This document shows positions 27,101 to 42,100 of a stretch of 64,000 nt of DNA, piece by piece. Source of the stretch: Pectinophora gossypiella (lineage: Eukaryota; Arthropoda; Insecta; Lepidoptera; Gelechiidae); the NCBI RefSeq assembly GCF_024362695.1, contig NC_065406.1, positions 11,904,001 to 11,968,000 on the forward strand, in the 5' to 3' direction. Below the pieces are notes generated by a model. It saw nothing but the letters and a program-made list of their open reading frames with translations. It was not told where the DNA came from and made no database searches. Every line of letters begins with the position of its first letter. Position 1 is the stretch's first letter. The translations under genes were made by a program, and so were the position numbers.

Positions 27101-30100
27101 TAATGCCTTCTGGTGATATTTGTCCATATATGTGGTGTGCATTTGTTTATTTATGCCCAAATATAACACCAATATATTTCCTGTGCTTTTCGAAAACAGC
27201 CTTAGCATGAATATAGTAATATGACGTCGTAATGCATCTATCTATCTATTTACTCAGCCTGTATCGACCCACTGCTGGGTATAGGCCTCCTCTTCACGCC
27301 ATCCTTTCCGGTCCTGTGCAAGTCTCATCCATTGCTTTCCGGCATACCTCACAATGTCATCTGCCCGCCGGGCTGGTGGTCTGCCTCGACATCGCATACC
27401 ATCCATTCAGTAACAGCCTTAGTCCATCTGTTGTCTTCCCGTCATGACAAGTCTTGCTAAATGTATATGAACCTAAAAACACTTAAGTACATCACTAACT
27501 TTATGATATCTTCACTTTTGAACCTACTGAACCCAACGGTAATGAAATACAAGAATCGCGTACTTAGAATCCGGTTCTAAAAGTCCACAAGGGATTTTAT
27601 GGGTATCGAACTAGCTCGTAGACATTTCCTTACTGGGTGGTTAAGGCGCAAATATATTATAGTGTCCCAAAAATAGTAAAGTAATAAACCCGCCCCTCGC
27701 ATTTACTGAGGATATTGGTTCGCTGCTGGTCACATTTGCGCCTGTGCAGAATATTCAGACGTTCATGCATACGTTACACGAAATTTTCACTTCGAGCGAA
27801 ATATAAGGACCGTACACGAATAAATAGCCATGAGTTTGTTCGAAATTCGTGTACCGATGGCTATATGAATTGTTAAACAATACGCCAACGAAAGAAAGAT
27901 TACGAAAACATGAATGGAATAAATACGTTTTTTGGATATCGAAGTAATTGGTATTAATATGCGTCAACTCTCCTTGTATGTTCCACAACTGGATCCAATT
28001 TAGTGGGTGCCTTTTTTCATTTGATTCGTGATTCCTATCAAAAAAGACGTAAAACTACCGGACATTTTTGTCGTTCTATTCATTTCATGTCCGTTAAAAA
28101 TCACAAAGTCCAGCTAGAGCTAATCTCGTGACTACCCGGCTGCACTGGCTATTTCCCAGAAAAGTTTCACTTTCGTGAAATAAAATTTTCTACGGAGAAT
28201 GAAGTTGAGAGCGGGAGATGTTGACTTTCAATTTTCCCGTAATAACATCGGTGCGGGGTTGTTATTGGATCGAGGCGTGTTCAACTTCTACATTTGTTGT
28301 CTTCTTCAGACGGACACCTCGACTGCGAGTCCCGAGTAAAGACATACACTTTTTTTTTATTATTGTATACATCATTTTCCTTCATGGGATTTCCTAATAC
28401 ATGAGAAAGTAACTAACGACATAAATCAACTTCTCGCATACACATTTATCCAGATGACCAAGTAGTTAATTCTGTTCGTGGCAAATCTACAATAAGTCAC
28501 GACATGAGATTCAACGAGGACAAAAAACACATTAGTCACGAGTTTTACCATTGATTTACCAAATACAGCTCAATGTCGGTTACCAAACTGGCATTTAAAC
28601 TGCCAATTAAAGTAATAACTATTCCAGATGGTAGCAGCGATGGCGGACGGAAGCAGTGTCCTTGGAGTGACATAATGCTACTTCCTCGCCGACTCTGTGA
28701 CTCAGCGGATGTCTGTCCGCTGTCTAACGGCTCGCAGTATTAGCCAAATGTATCCTTTGTCCTGTCCATATATGCACACGTCTTTAACGTATATATATCC
28801 CACTATTTTATCGATATTTATGCAACTCTGATAATTCCCTTGTTTGCTCTGCGTTGCCAATTCCCAGTAAATCTACACGTAGGTATGTTATTTCGTACCA
28901 TCTCCGATCGATGAAGGGAGGATATTTATTTACTTACTATCAAAATTATAGATACCTATAGTCGTACTGCAGGCAAAAGACTTTTTAGTATAAGTATTTA
29001 ATTTTACTTCAGAAGGCTTTTAAAGCTTTTTTTAAGGATTAGCATTTAAATATTACCGTTAGCGTATTTAAAAAACTTTTAAATATGGATGCCGCTCCAA
29101 TTTTGCATAACGGAAAAACTTAAATTACAACATGACTGCCGTATTTTTACTTTGGATAAGTACCGATATTCGGGTCTTATTTTGTGTACATGTAAAAATA
29201 CCCCTTCATTTCACCTTTTGAGCTTAGGCAATTGAGAATAACATTTGGCAAAATAAGTAACTCTGTCAAAAACATATAGTGCGCGATAATCGAAGTCGCG
29301 AGCGGAAAGCTATTAAGTACATAAATAATAAATCCTGTAAAACACGGTTATAGGCCAAAACATTGGTTAATTAAAATAAAAATTATTATATCTACAAATC
29401 TAGTCTCGATTAGAAAATGAAGAAGGTTATACTTATCATCTAAATGGCTCTTAAATATCCTTGTTAATATCTCAAACTAGCGTTATATCAAGTTGTCGAA
29501 GCTGACCTTTTTAAGTTTCCTAAAACTGGAACCTAATATATATGTAACCGTTCTGAGACAGGTTTTATTTTATGATTTTGTGTCAATTTTGTCTCACTCA
29601 TGGTTTTCTTTTTATAGGGTTATGGGGAGTTACGTCAGAGCGAAGGATCTACAGTTTATCCTACTAAATATTAATTGAGATGAGAAAAGCTCTGAGAGAT
29701 TGGAAATTGCATCTTTCCCATGGTTACGGCTTTGTGGGTTATAAAACTTTTAGTTTATTGCTTACTATAGGTTTTAACCGCAGTATCTCAGGTCGATAAA
29801 GCAAAGCAATTTATTTGTCGGATACATAACAGTACGTATTGTATTTGCACAAACTATTAGCACAAGCTTTGTCTGAAGTTTATTACGCGGGCATAGTACG
29901 AGTACTTTCACGATTTCAATATTCATAAAGTAGAGACTGGTTTATAGTGGTTGATACACCGGGGATTGATGGCCGAGAGATTGTAGGTGGAGTTCTGAAG
30001 GGAGAGTTAGGTCTCCAGATAACTCATAAATTTATTCACTACGAGTATATCATCGGCGACAACTTTGATAAGTCTAGAAACTTTCAAAGCTCGAATTTCA

Positions 30101-33100
30101 TATGTAAACATGTTTTTTTTAGTATACCTAGACAATGTAGCGTTTATGATTCGTAGATCAGACAGACGGAAAAAGAATCTCGTGTAAAACACTTAATAAT
30201 TGTGTGATTATTTGGTCGACTTTTATGATACAGTTATGCGAATTAGCATACTCCTTCTATTCACCGCTGTATAAGTTATAAGTTAATATATAAGCTATAT
30301 AAGTTAAGTAATAAGATTGTGCAGGGTTCTTCATTAACTTAAGAATGTTATAAAGGCAATTAGCAATTTACACTACTACATCTCTATTGAGGTACATCCA
30401 TAAAGCAAATGAATTTCACAAATACTTATTAGAAGGGATTTTAACATGACCATAAAATCATGAATGGTTACGTATTTTGAAATTTCCTGGGTTAAGTAAT
30501 ACGTATTATAAGTACTCATATCTTCGAATCCAGGTGGGGACATAATACAAAAATTACTTTGTAATCCCTAGTTTGGTTAGGACAGTACAGGTTGATCACC
30601 TGATTGCCCGAAAGTAAGATTATACGTGCTTCGGAAGGCACGTTAAGCCGTTGGCCATGTTAGAGACCTTTGGCGTCTCAATAATAACCCTGACACGAGG
30701 GTAGATGGTGTTGGTAATCCACGTTACAACCCACACAATAGAAGAAGAGAAGAAGAATAAGTACTTATATAAGAAAAAAATTATGTTTAATGGGTAAATA
30801 CATAAAGATGAATAGATTATAGTACACGTGGTAATTTACAGTGGTATGATTTTGAGTCTGGTGACACACAGGCACAAGTAATTAAATATTAGGTACTTAA
30901 GCAAGTGATTTTAAGCCAGCTGATTGTAATTAACATGGAACTTCTTGTCAGCAAATCCATCGTTTTAATGAATGAGACTGCCGAATTACAAAAATATGAA
31001 AATGACTGACATTTTCGCTGAACAATAAAACGTATAATTGCTAAATTACTTCTATTGAGTTACGTCCGGCGAGTGAGGCCGGATTAATTCGCAGAGCAGA
31101 CAATTTGTACCGTCCGGCCTTTTTTTGTGCAGATCGGCAGGTTTGCGATAAGAGCGCCTGTAAGCTCTATCGGACGTTTAGTGGCAATTTTCTCGGTTGC
31201 GTGGCGGGCTATCGGACTGGCGGGTCTTCCCTCGACTCGCGCCCACCACTGACCCTACTCGCCTACGTTCGTTTGAACGCTGTTTATGGTCGCATAATAC
31301 GATGTAAACGTAATCTAGGAAGAGATTCCTAAGTTTACGACTTCGAACGGTCGTGTAATAGTGATTGAAACTTGCGTCTATCGGCTTTTATTACGTCCAA
31401 CAACTGAATGCAAATGCCTTTTGAAATCTCGAGCGGACTGTGGAATTGGAAAATAATTGAAATGTCTGTGTGCACGTGTGGCGACCTGCCAAACTAAATG
31501 CTGGGCGCGAATGTTGATAGCGAGTGCGGCTGGCTCTCACTGTCCATTGAATCATATTTTATGAGTTTGATTACACCAAACGCGACTACCGGTGCCACAT
31601 TTCATAGCTCGGCTGTAGCAGCAATTTCATGCTAAAATGGCGTGCAAAATGTGGAACTTCTATTAGTTACTACTGCAGCGGTAAATCAAATGAAATTATA
31701 GCGAGTTGTTCTCGATTCAAAGCTATATTTTACCGGGTGGAAAATTATCTCGTTCAACACGAACAAATTGACTGGAGGTACTTGTAGTACGCAGGTGGGA
31801 ATTAGTCTTGGAGGTATCGTAATTTAGCCCCGTTGCACCCTTTCTGCTGCTGTACAAGGTAATAATGTTCGTAAGTTGCAAATTTTCCGATAATACGTCA
31901 AAGGTCGGAGCGAGTAGTACAAGAGCCGTGGCCAGAATATGGCAAACTTGTTGGACGTACAATGGCGCCGACAACCAGCATTACAAATTGGCCAAGAACT
32001 ATATCGTCGGAGCTAGCTTAGCCGGAGAGAGCTCACTAACACGGTCCTTTGTGAGACTCCGTGGACCTAGAGCAGATTGGAGGAACCCTCAATATACTTT
32101 AAGGACGACCATAATTTAGGAAAACCATGTTTGATCTAGTCAAATTTGATCTTATAATGGTTAGATTATGATACATAATAATTTAAATAGAGGTATAAAC
32201 TGGGCGCGAACCTCTGTTAATGTCGAAGTGGACTCCAGAGATTACTTTGAAACATTTTTTGTGTTGGTATCCTTTAAGATAGATAGATAGGTAAAAATAA
32301 ATACTTTATTAACCTACTTATATTTACTATACTTACTTATATTATACGTACTTATTAAAATACTTTATACTTTAAATCACCTGGTTGTAGGTCCAGTGGC
32401 TATAATTATTACTTATTTTTTTATTCCTACGACATACCCAGACTGCAAGCCGCATGAAATATTTAAAATTTCTATTGTCATCACAGACTACCAATTGTAC
32501 CAAATACAAAGGAAGATATTGTGGATACAAAGCAATATTCTACGTAGTTTCCTACTGATTCCTCTATGTAATCCTAGGTCTACGGTCCAGCTAGTACTAT
32601 AACTTGCGCTATATACCACCAACTATCCTCGACTGAGCCGAGTTTAATATTCACGCTGTCCGCCAGCAAGACATTTTCATTAATTTCATCTTCATAGTAC
32701 CTAACACAAGGAAATAAAGCAGGTGATAATGAAATTTCATTTCCTTTGTCGTCTACGCTTTGAAATCGGGAAAATAAAGTCTTTTGATAAATTTCGTAGC
32801 TTACTTTTGTGTTCATAAGTTTATTGCGGTTAAATACTCATAATGAAATTATACATTTTGTCAATTTCAAAGGAAGTTGGTAGACTCGGTCACATTATGA
32901 ATTAAAGTCTCTTCAGGAAGTTTATGAGGAACGGATTAGAAATAATTTAGTAGATGGGACTACGTATTCAAGCAGTCTTCACCAATGTAAGTAAATTCCA
33001 ATAATTAGCAGCGAGGTATAGAACCTATGCATCTTACTTGGAGGCAAAACGGATAGAATGATACTTCGCTTAATACCACTATTGGGTCTTCTGTGACCTA

Positions 33101-36100
33101 TTTAACCTGCTTCATTTTATAAATTATTATTCACAATTATCTTAGTATCCGATTTATTTAGTGGAGACCTGTGCCCAGCAGTGAGACGCTGAGCACATGG
33201 ATAGATATTTTTTTTTATTCCCACAGTCTGTAGTTCTTCACGTGGTGCGTTCAAACATATGGCGTTGTATGAAAGCGTTTTCGCCGCGCATCTTTAAATG
33301 ACGCCGCGTGTCTTTATGCATGTACGAGGCATAATAAGACTATTGTGTAAATAAATCCAACTGACCTTCTTCTCTAAGATGACGTGGTTCTCGAGCGCGT
33401 GCATAATGGCCTCCGAGACGCGGCTGTCCAACGCCCGCAGCGCCGCGTCCGCGTCGGCCCTGGCCAGCCGCTCCACGCCCTCCACGTAGCCAGCCCACGG
33501 TGCGTCCAGCTCCGATACCAACGAGCCTATACACCTGTCAAGATAACATAACATTAGCTCACGACCATATCACAACCAATTGAGGTAGTCAGAGATACAT
33601 TCATTGCAAGATGAATTGAGTGCACACACGTCATCGAGTTTTCTGTTAGACCAACGTGATAGGTGGTGAGCTGTATCGCCATCTACAATCGTCGAGCCAA
33701 TTTTGTGAATATTTTTATCAATAGAAGGATAGACCAATAAATAGACAGACAGATTGTAGTGCTCCCCATCGGAGTGCGAACACTACAAGTCAACATGAGC
33801 GTTAAAAGACCACATTGAAGCAATTCAGGTAAAAAGCAATATTGCTATTGGACATTTGTCGATATTGCGAAGTCACTTTTGCATATTCAATGTCAAATTG
33901 CTATGTTGCTGCTTCAATGTCGCCATTTTAGACCCCCCACACAGAACTCACAGTGTAGTCCAATAACCACGGAATTCTTCTTTCTACGATTCTGAGACAC
34001 CGTTTTCGCTTCTTCCACCTATACCAAAATTTTACTAAGCATTATGCTTGGTTTCTATGTGTTTCGTTAGAGAAAAAGGTTCTAAATATCTTTCTCAAGA
34101 TAGTATATTTTTATTTTCACAGAAATTGAGAGCAGATTTTCCACTTTTCTAAACAAACTTTATGTCGGTTTCCCGAAGAAGTTAATCCCTTGTTAAAAGG
34201 GGATAAAAAGGCGTTGACAGCAAAGCGTTATTTAAACTTATGGCAGCCCTATTCATTATAATAATTGGCTATAAATATTCAGGGCGGTACTAAGTGAAAA
34301 GGTTCTGACGAAAGCATTTTTTTGCATTGGTTTACACATAATATAGCGGCACGCTGAGGTATACATCAACAACCATTCCTCGCCAGCTACGTTTGAGTCT
34401 CATGTAATACTTTTTATTAATTATTGCTGAAGAATTGTAATGAAAGTGAAGTATAGCCCGAATCGGGGATTTTATTACTACCTAAGTATATAAGGAACTA
34501 ATGCTTCACGTGGTTTGACTTAGTAACTGATAAATTATTACTTCTAATCATTTGACACCGTAATCCGTAGTAGAGCAGCAATTATTCCTTATTTCAACGT
34601 CCTCCCAGGTTAATGGAAGGAACCCCTTTAAAGCCTGTACATTTTATCAGAATTTCAATTTATTTTAATCTATGTTCAGCCCTGTTTTGTATATTTAATA
34701 ACGAAAATACGACGATAAGACATTCGACTTACTTGTACAAACTTTACTTTCAGTAGTTAAATAAATAAATAGTTACTTATAAGATTCATAAGTAACGACT
34801 TTTCTTTGTAAGTTACACATAAACCATAATCATAAACGTAAATAGCCTATACGTCCCACCGCTGGGCACAGACCTCCCTTCAATCAACTGGATGGGGTTT
34901 ATGAGCGTATGCTGAATGGTGGGTGTATACCCACCATTTATCCCCCACTGCGGGCTGTTTGGGCGAGTAGCCAACAATGGGTTAACGTACATTCCAATGC
35001 ACGGAATTATCTTAATTTTTCGGTCGATCAGGTGATTCAGCCTGCAATATCCTATCCAAACAAAGGACAGTCTCACAAAATGATGTAATTAATTATTTAT
35101 ATTGCCGCCGATCCACCTTATAATTAATATCTTGAATAAATATGGTAGTCTTCGTATTTGGAATCACCTGCTGCGTTGGTCGGTACTAATGTGGAAACCC
35201 ATAATTTATCCAAACCCCACAGTGGGTGTTCGCGGTAAATTAACAACAAGTAGTCATAAAAACTCACCAAATGTAATGTGCAGTATAAAATTTAACCATC
35301 GAACACTAATGATCAACATGTTTTGTGAATGGATTTATAATCCCGCTTTAACGTACAAGTTTAAGTTTTATGGTTCCTATTGCTATTAACATTATAACTT
35401 CCGCAGACGAAATCGTTTAATACTTATTACCACGGAAAAGGCATATGTCCTTATGTCGAATGTATAATAAAGAATGAGCTGTATCTAAACTGTCACTAAA
35501 CTACTTCTTAAAATTACCAATGTCGCCGGCGACGAAGCCTTGACGTCTAGAGTATCCTGTCGAAGGTTATGGGTTCCGCTTTTCACCACCCGTTGACTAA
35601 CGTCGAATAATTAAAACACATAATAACGGCTTCTTACCGCGTTTAAAGTAGGAATATGAGACTCCCGATATGTCTGCCCGTAGAAAATTATGGATCTACC
35701 TACTCAATTCCAATCTTATCGGTCATCCCGTGATCATGGCACTTGCAACAGTGTCGAAATATCGGGAGTCTCATATTCCTACTTTAAACGCGGTAAGAAC
35801 CCGTTATTTTATTTTTTATTATTATTTTTGTTCAAAACACTTTACAAACTACTACTTACTTTTTTTTAATTATGTGTTTTAATTATGATAATAACGTCGA
35901 ATATTTCTTTATATAATTTGTCTATTGCTTAGGTACTAACAACCGTGTCGTTGATCTTAACTCTGAATCAAGCCGAACAAAACCAGAAACTTAGACCGAA
36001 ACTCTATTTAACAATGATAAATTGTGTTTATTTTAATTACAGAACAAAGTTTAAACAGTTGTGAAGTTATGAGACAACCAACACCCCTGTCTATAGCTAT

Positions 36101-39100
36101 CGCCTGAACCTTTGTAGCAAAGTTTAGTTTAACTACAGCGAGAAACTTCAATGGCACAGCTTCAAGTTGCCAGTGTAAAAAGTACGTTAGTTACAACTTG
36201 GTCTTCAGATTACCTGAGACGAAGATTGACATGCTAATGGTTGTTTTGTAGCAATATTCGTGCCACTGCCAGATCCTCATTTCATTCCTGTAAACTGATT
36301 GATCTGTATACTTCTATTTGATGCGTAGCGCCTATGTTTTGTCCATTCAAATGAGGGAATTTCCAGGTTACATTCGCCATAAAAATATAGATGGCGCTGT
36401 ACAGAGCTTTCTATTAACTTTCTAATTTCATGGATAACAGACATGCATATTTTATTTATGTTTTGGGTATAAATGATGACTCTTGTTATTACACCCAGGC
36501 ACAACACACCTTCCACCCATTATTATTGTGATAAAAATAAAGAGAAGAAATATTGGTAGCAACATAATTCTAAGGTATACCATGTTTGATCCAAATATCA
36601 AGCAACAATTATTTTTATATATTATGCCTCTGCCATTACATTCTACTTTTGAATAGTATGCACCCGAGCATTGATAAAATACGTAATTACCACGTTAAAA
36701 CTGCACAACATACATACATACATACATAAACTCACGCCTATTTCCCACCAATTGGAGATGTCCTTAGAAAAGGTTCAATACGATCTACTCTGAACCGGCG
36801 TGCGTGTATGAAGCGATTGATGAATGTGGAGGAAGCAAGAGAAGTGTGTCAGGATCGAAGCAAATGGAATTCTATAGTCTCTGCTTACCCCGGTGGGAAA
36901 TAGGCGTGAGTTTATGTAAAACTGCACAACGCCATCTATATTGTTTTTGGGGAACGTAGCCTGGATAGTCCCTCAGTAGCTGTTACTCTAAGTAAAAGAT
37001 GAAGTTTATTACATTATGCTAGTCATCGGGCTTGACGCGCCGGGTGTAGGTATAAAATGTACTGAATGAAAAACTAATGAACTATTACACCGGTCGATAC
37101 CAACGAATAAACAGAACATACCATAATCTCGCGACTATATCCCAGTCAGTATATCCATCGCAAGACGAATCAAGTACCCACACCTCACCGAGCTTTCTGT
37201 TAGACTAACGTGATAGGTGGTGAGTCAACGAGCGCATTCCATAATGTACTAGCCTTTACCGAAGTCCACTGAAGGCTTTCCTTTGTGTGAAAAGTGGTTG
37301 ATTGTATTAATACAGACTGCACTTATCTTGGAACACACTACTGAATTGTCATCTATAGAGGTGGTAAGCAAGTGCATTAGTTTATAACTCCTTCGAATAG
37401 CTCGATGAGGGAAACATAGAAAAAAGGCGGATTTATAGATTAACTAAGTTTATTGTATGGCACGCATAATTACACCATTTTTGTATTAGAAAGATTTTCT
37501 TACTCCCACACCAACCATACACTAACAAAAAAACTATACAATACTATTGCTATACCTTAATGATCATTACTTATGGTTAACTTGGTCATATGACATATTG
37601 GGTACAGCCACAAGTTATGTGCTTTCATTTACTGAAACGATTGTAAAGTTATGAGATGGTAACTAACAAACTAGGTATATATAAGTATTCATAGAACCTT
37701 TGTAGCAAAGTTCGGCTGCAGTAGAAACTTCATTAGCACAGAACAGCTTCTTCAAGTTACTAAAGTAAAAAGTAAGTAGGTACGTTACCTACGCTACAAG
37801 TTGGTCGACAGATTTCCTGCGACGGACATTATAATGGTGCCCTGAACTTTCTAAAGAGTTAGTAGAGAAATGTTTTTCACCGAATAACCCAAGAAGCTAA
37901 CTAGATTAGCTTTAGTTTTGTGTTTTATTTAAAGAGACTTAATAAGAATCTATCACACACCACAGGATAATAATAGTATATAATGCTCTGAAGAATATGT
38001 GTAAGTGACAAAGTTCTTCCATAAAGTAATCCGTTATCCTGATACCAAATTATATTCCCTACAATATTCTTTCTTAGATATCAAATGCAAATGGGTATGC
38101 AAGAGCTTACGTACGTGCATACCCGGCGTGCCTCGGGTAATCTGCAGAACCATTGGTAGACTGGCGAATCCTTTCAAAACCTCAATAACTAAGCAAAATT
38201 CTAAAAGAAATAATATTGACATCGATACGAAAGATTACCTTCTATAGTTTTATTAACTTACCCTCTAGCAACATTGAGACAGTAATTCCTACAGGGCCTG
38301 GCAGAGTGGCCTCTACACCGTGCGCAGCCGCCGGCCTGCAGGAGCTTCGACGTGCATTCGTCGTCGGTGCTGGCGAGCACTCGTTCGCTCGCAGCCAGTG
38401 CGCCCGCACCGACCGCTAACACTTGCAACAGCGCACGCGCTGCCTCCAGCGACCGCGACAGCGAATTGCCCAGCTGTCATGAGAAAAAATGTTTTAGTAA
38501 GTGATTTTTATAAAAAAAAGGATTTCCGCTCCATGGCGCGTATGACAACGGGACAAAAATATGGAATATATAAAAAGAGACATACTAAGACTATTCTGAC
38601 AACGATCAGTTGACCATTATTTTAAGGCACAAATAGTATAGATGAACAAAGAGTTGCAATAATTTACAAGTTAAATAAGTTTCTAAAAGTATAGCGAAGC
38701 ATGGTGTATATACCAGCTCACATACACATGTACTGTGTACGGTCACGAGCATTAATAATATATGTATACACTTTGGTACCATGTCACATTAACTTTTTTG
38801 ACAAATTGAACTGTAAGTCTCACTAAATGTCAAATATGTTAGTGCGATAGAGTTCTCAAGTGGGTACTTTAATATTGCTCACGACTGTACCTATGTGTAC
38901 CATTTCGGTTGCGTATGTACAATTTTAACCGACTTAGGTACTAAAATCAACCTTGTGACCTATATCCATCTTTTACCCGTCATCATGACTTATTCATGAC
39001 CAACTAAATCTTTTACAAGATTTCTCATTCAAAATGAAGCTGACAAAATCGTAGACAAATTAATAGAAAGACCGACTTTACGACGTTCGTTAAGAAATTA

Positions 39101-42100
39101 CCTACCATCTGAGATTAGTCGGCAGCATTCAGATTAAAAGCAGTCGGCGACGGGGTCATTAGGGACGTTTACGTGATTAGACGTACTAATCCTGCAGGAG
39201 CAGACGTGAGAGGACTCCTCAGACCCACCTGCCATCATTAGTATTAATTCCAAAAGGTTTTGTCTTTGAATATTCAATGTTTGATTAAGTTGAGGTCTTT
39301 GGTTTATTTTTGGCCATAATTTTACAAGTCGTTAGACGACTCCAATCACGTTGTATGAGATAAGATCTTTGATTAATACGTTAATAAGAAACCTAGTATG
39401 TACGTAAACTCTGGGTACTTATTACGTCTAATGCTATAAAGGTATAAAATTAAGCCTAATGGTTAAAAAATAAATAGCATTTTGTCACAGCTAGGGAGAG
39501 TGAGCCACCATCACCAAAATATATGTAAGTTATTATCTACCCTGTATTAAAATCGTCACTTGTTTTGATATCGCACGAATTGTATCGCGACGCGATCTCA
39601 TTTAAGTACATTCCAGACTTTCGTCACAGAAACAAATTAAAAGTTTCGAAAGTCTCACCTGTCGCGGTACTTCGCCGAATGGCTGGACAGCGTCATAGGC
39701 ATCTTTGAGGCATTCCTCGTACTCGGGCGTGAACTGCTTGGCTTCCAGCCGCAGCACGTTGTGATACGCCACAGGGAAGATATCCCTGAAGAACCTCCGC
39801 GCACTGGCGTCTAGATCCCGCGGCGCAGGCGACCCCAGGTCCTCTCCCGTGACGTCCCGATCCGAGTCCGTCCGAAGCAGCGCTCGGATATCTTCGTACA
39901 ACGTACCCAGCGGCGCGTGCGCGCGCGATGCGTGCCCCCGGTACACTTGCGCGAACAACACCGCCGTTTTGTTCTGCGACTGGTGCGACAAAGCTGTCAG
40001 GTGCTCTGTACAGAAAAAAAATCTAAATTAAAACTTAATCATTATTGATGGCTTGAGTAGGATGGATTAACTTTAAAGATCATTTCAAAGTAATTTGGAA
40101 TTGATTTAGTAGGAAATTCTGTTTACTTTATTTTAACGTTTTGCGTTGTTATTGTAATTTAATTCTAAATACAATTGAAACAACTATTAACATTCTTCTT
40201 CTCTCGTGTGGGTTGTGAGATGGATTACCAACCTCATCAACCCTGGTGTCAGGGTTACTATTGAGCCGCCAAAGGCCCCTGACATGACTCACACAACACA
40301 CACACAGACAGACTATTAACATTAAAGGCGAACTTATAAGTTTAAACAAGTTCTTAGTTCGTTTAGACAGCATAGTCTTCTTACGCAACGCAAACAAAAC
40401 TAACTCGATGGGCTACAAACTGAAATTTGGTGATATAAAGTAAGTTGTATGTTAAGACGGGAGGTAAATAGAGTGAGTAAACATTTTGATATTTGTCAGC
40501 GACGCCCGCGTGTTATCTCAGAGGAATCCTGCGGATCAACTCGACATGTAGCATTCCTCAAGATGTTGTTTAGATTCCACTGCCGCTATCGCTGACCGAT
40601 AACCTGGAGGATGAATGGAAACGCTCGGTTTGGAGCTCATACACACGTATTCGGTACCAGAAACGTGAGTTTGTATGGGATTTCTGTGTGAACGCGTAAT
40701 CTAGTTACTGTTAGATAGAAAAGAAATGGTCGACTTAATATCGACTGATACATGAATCAGAATCAGAATCATTTATTCAACGTAATTATCATGGATAAAC
40801 TTGTTGAAGGTCAATGTAACATTTTTGAATTTACGTCATTTCGCAAGGTGTTATGGCTGAGGAGAAGAAATGACAAGAAACTGCAACAGCAACACATCTT
40901 TTAAATCAATGAGGGACATTACAAGTTATTTAATAACTAGAGGAACACATTCAATACCAGACATTTTTATCATTTAGGTAATCATTAATCTTATAATAGG
41001 CTTTTTTACATAAAGTAAGCTTCACGTGAGCTTTAAATTTGTTCTCTGACAAATTTAAAATATTATCTGGTATTTTATTGTAAAAACGTATACATAACCC
41101 CAAAAAAGATGAATTTAATTTACTTAATCTAGAATTTTGAACAACAATTTTATTTTTATTCCTTGTATTGTAAGTATGCCTTTCACAGTTTCTCGGAAGG
41201 AGAGATACATTTTTACGCACATACATAATGTTTTCATAAATATAATATCATGACTATGCTCATAAACGTCACAACACTAGCTTACGTACTTTGACAGTAG
41301 GCACATTCGTACCTCGGCTCACATAAGTATGTAATTTATTTACAACAAGGTTGAAAGGCTCTCTGTGATGTGATCCTTTACATAGAAAATCAGTTCATTC
41401 GTGTTAAGTTTTTTTTACTTATATAAGTATATGTATTTATTTAAAAAAAGATACTTTAAGACATAGGTTGCCTTTTTTCGTTTTGGCACGTTGAGGTCGA
41501 TATGATAACTGTCTAGTGAAACGCCTACAAGATAATAGAAATTGCATTTTATTTCGAGTCTACAACGCCGAAAACATAAACGGGTACGGCCTATCTAATC
41601 TAATTAAATATTAAAACTGTTAAGTATGTGTGTATGTCTGCTTGTGTGTGTGCGTGTGGCTGCGACCCACGCTTTTTCTTTATAATAAACGTTAGTGCAA
41701 ATCGAGCCAACGGTTGTTTCACTCCTCTCCACCCGCATATATACCAGTGGCGACGAGTACCCTCATTTCGAAAAGTTACCCGCGTTATAAAATGACCAGT
41801 GGAAATTTCGGGATTTTAACCACTTTCGATCACAATGTCCATACATGGAATACATATAAAAGTCGGGTTACACAGTGGTTTATAGCCAATGACATCAACA
41901 AAACCAGTGACGCAGCTGGGGAGAAGAGACGAGCGATCCTGTTGAGCGCACTCACCGAGGGCACATACAAGCTCGCAGCAGATTTAGCGCTGCCTAAGCA
42001 GCTAGAAGATGTGCCATTCGAGGACATCCTGAAATTATTGGACAACCACTTCACACCCAAGCGGGTCGGGTTTGGAGAGCGTCACAATTTCTACGCGGCA

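Larger units (their letters stand above)
13832..33365 (-). other. dlp 19.5 kb intron, remaining sequence
   Basis: Apart from the repeats listed inside it, this intron shows no coding exon. The protein is continuous across the flanking exons by comparison with glypican 4, so no exon is thought missing here. Stretches 28080-28330 and 31050-32130 look non-repetitive and less AT-rich than their surroundings. Confidence 0.6.
33535..38261 (-). other. dlp 4.7 kb intron
   Basis: Holds the repeats listed separately. The remainder has no coding or regulatory motif I can support. Confidence 0.55.

Noticed and set aside
38320..38613. Plus-strand 97-codon frame rich in Arg
   Set aside because: Shadow of the GC-rich dlp exon on the other strand.
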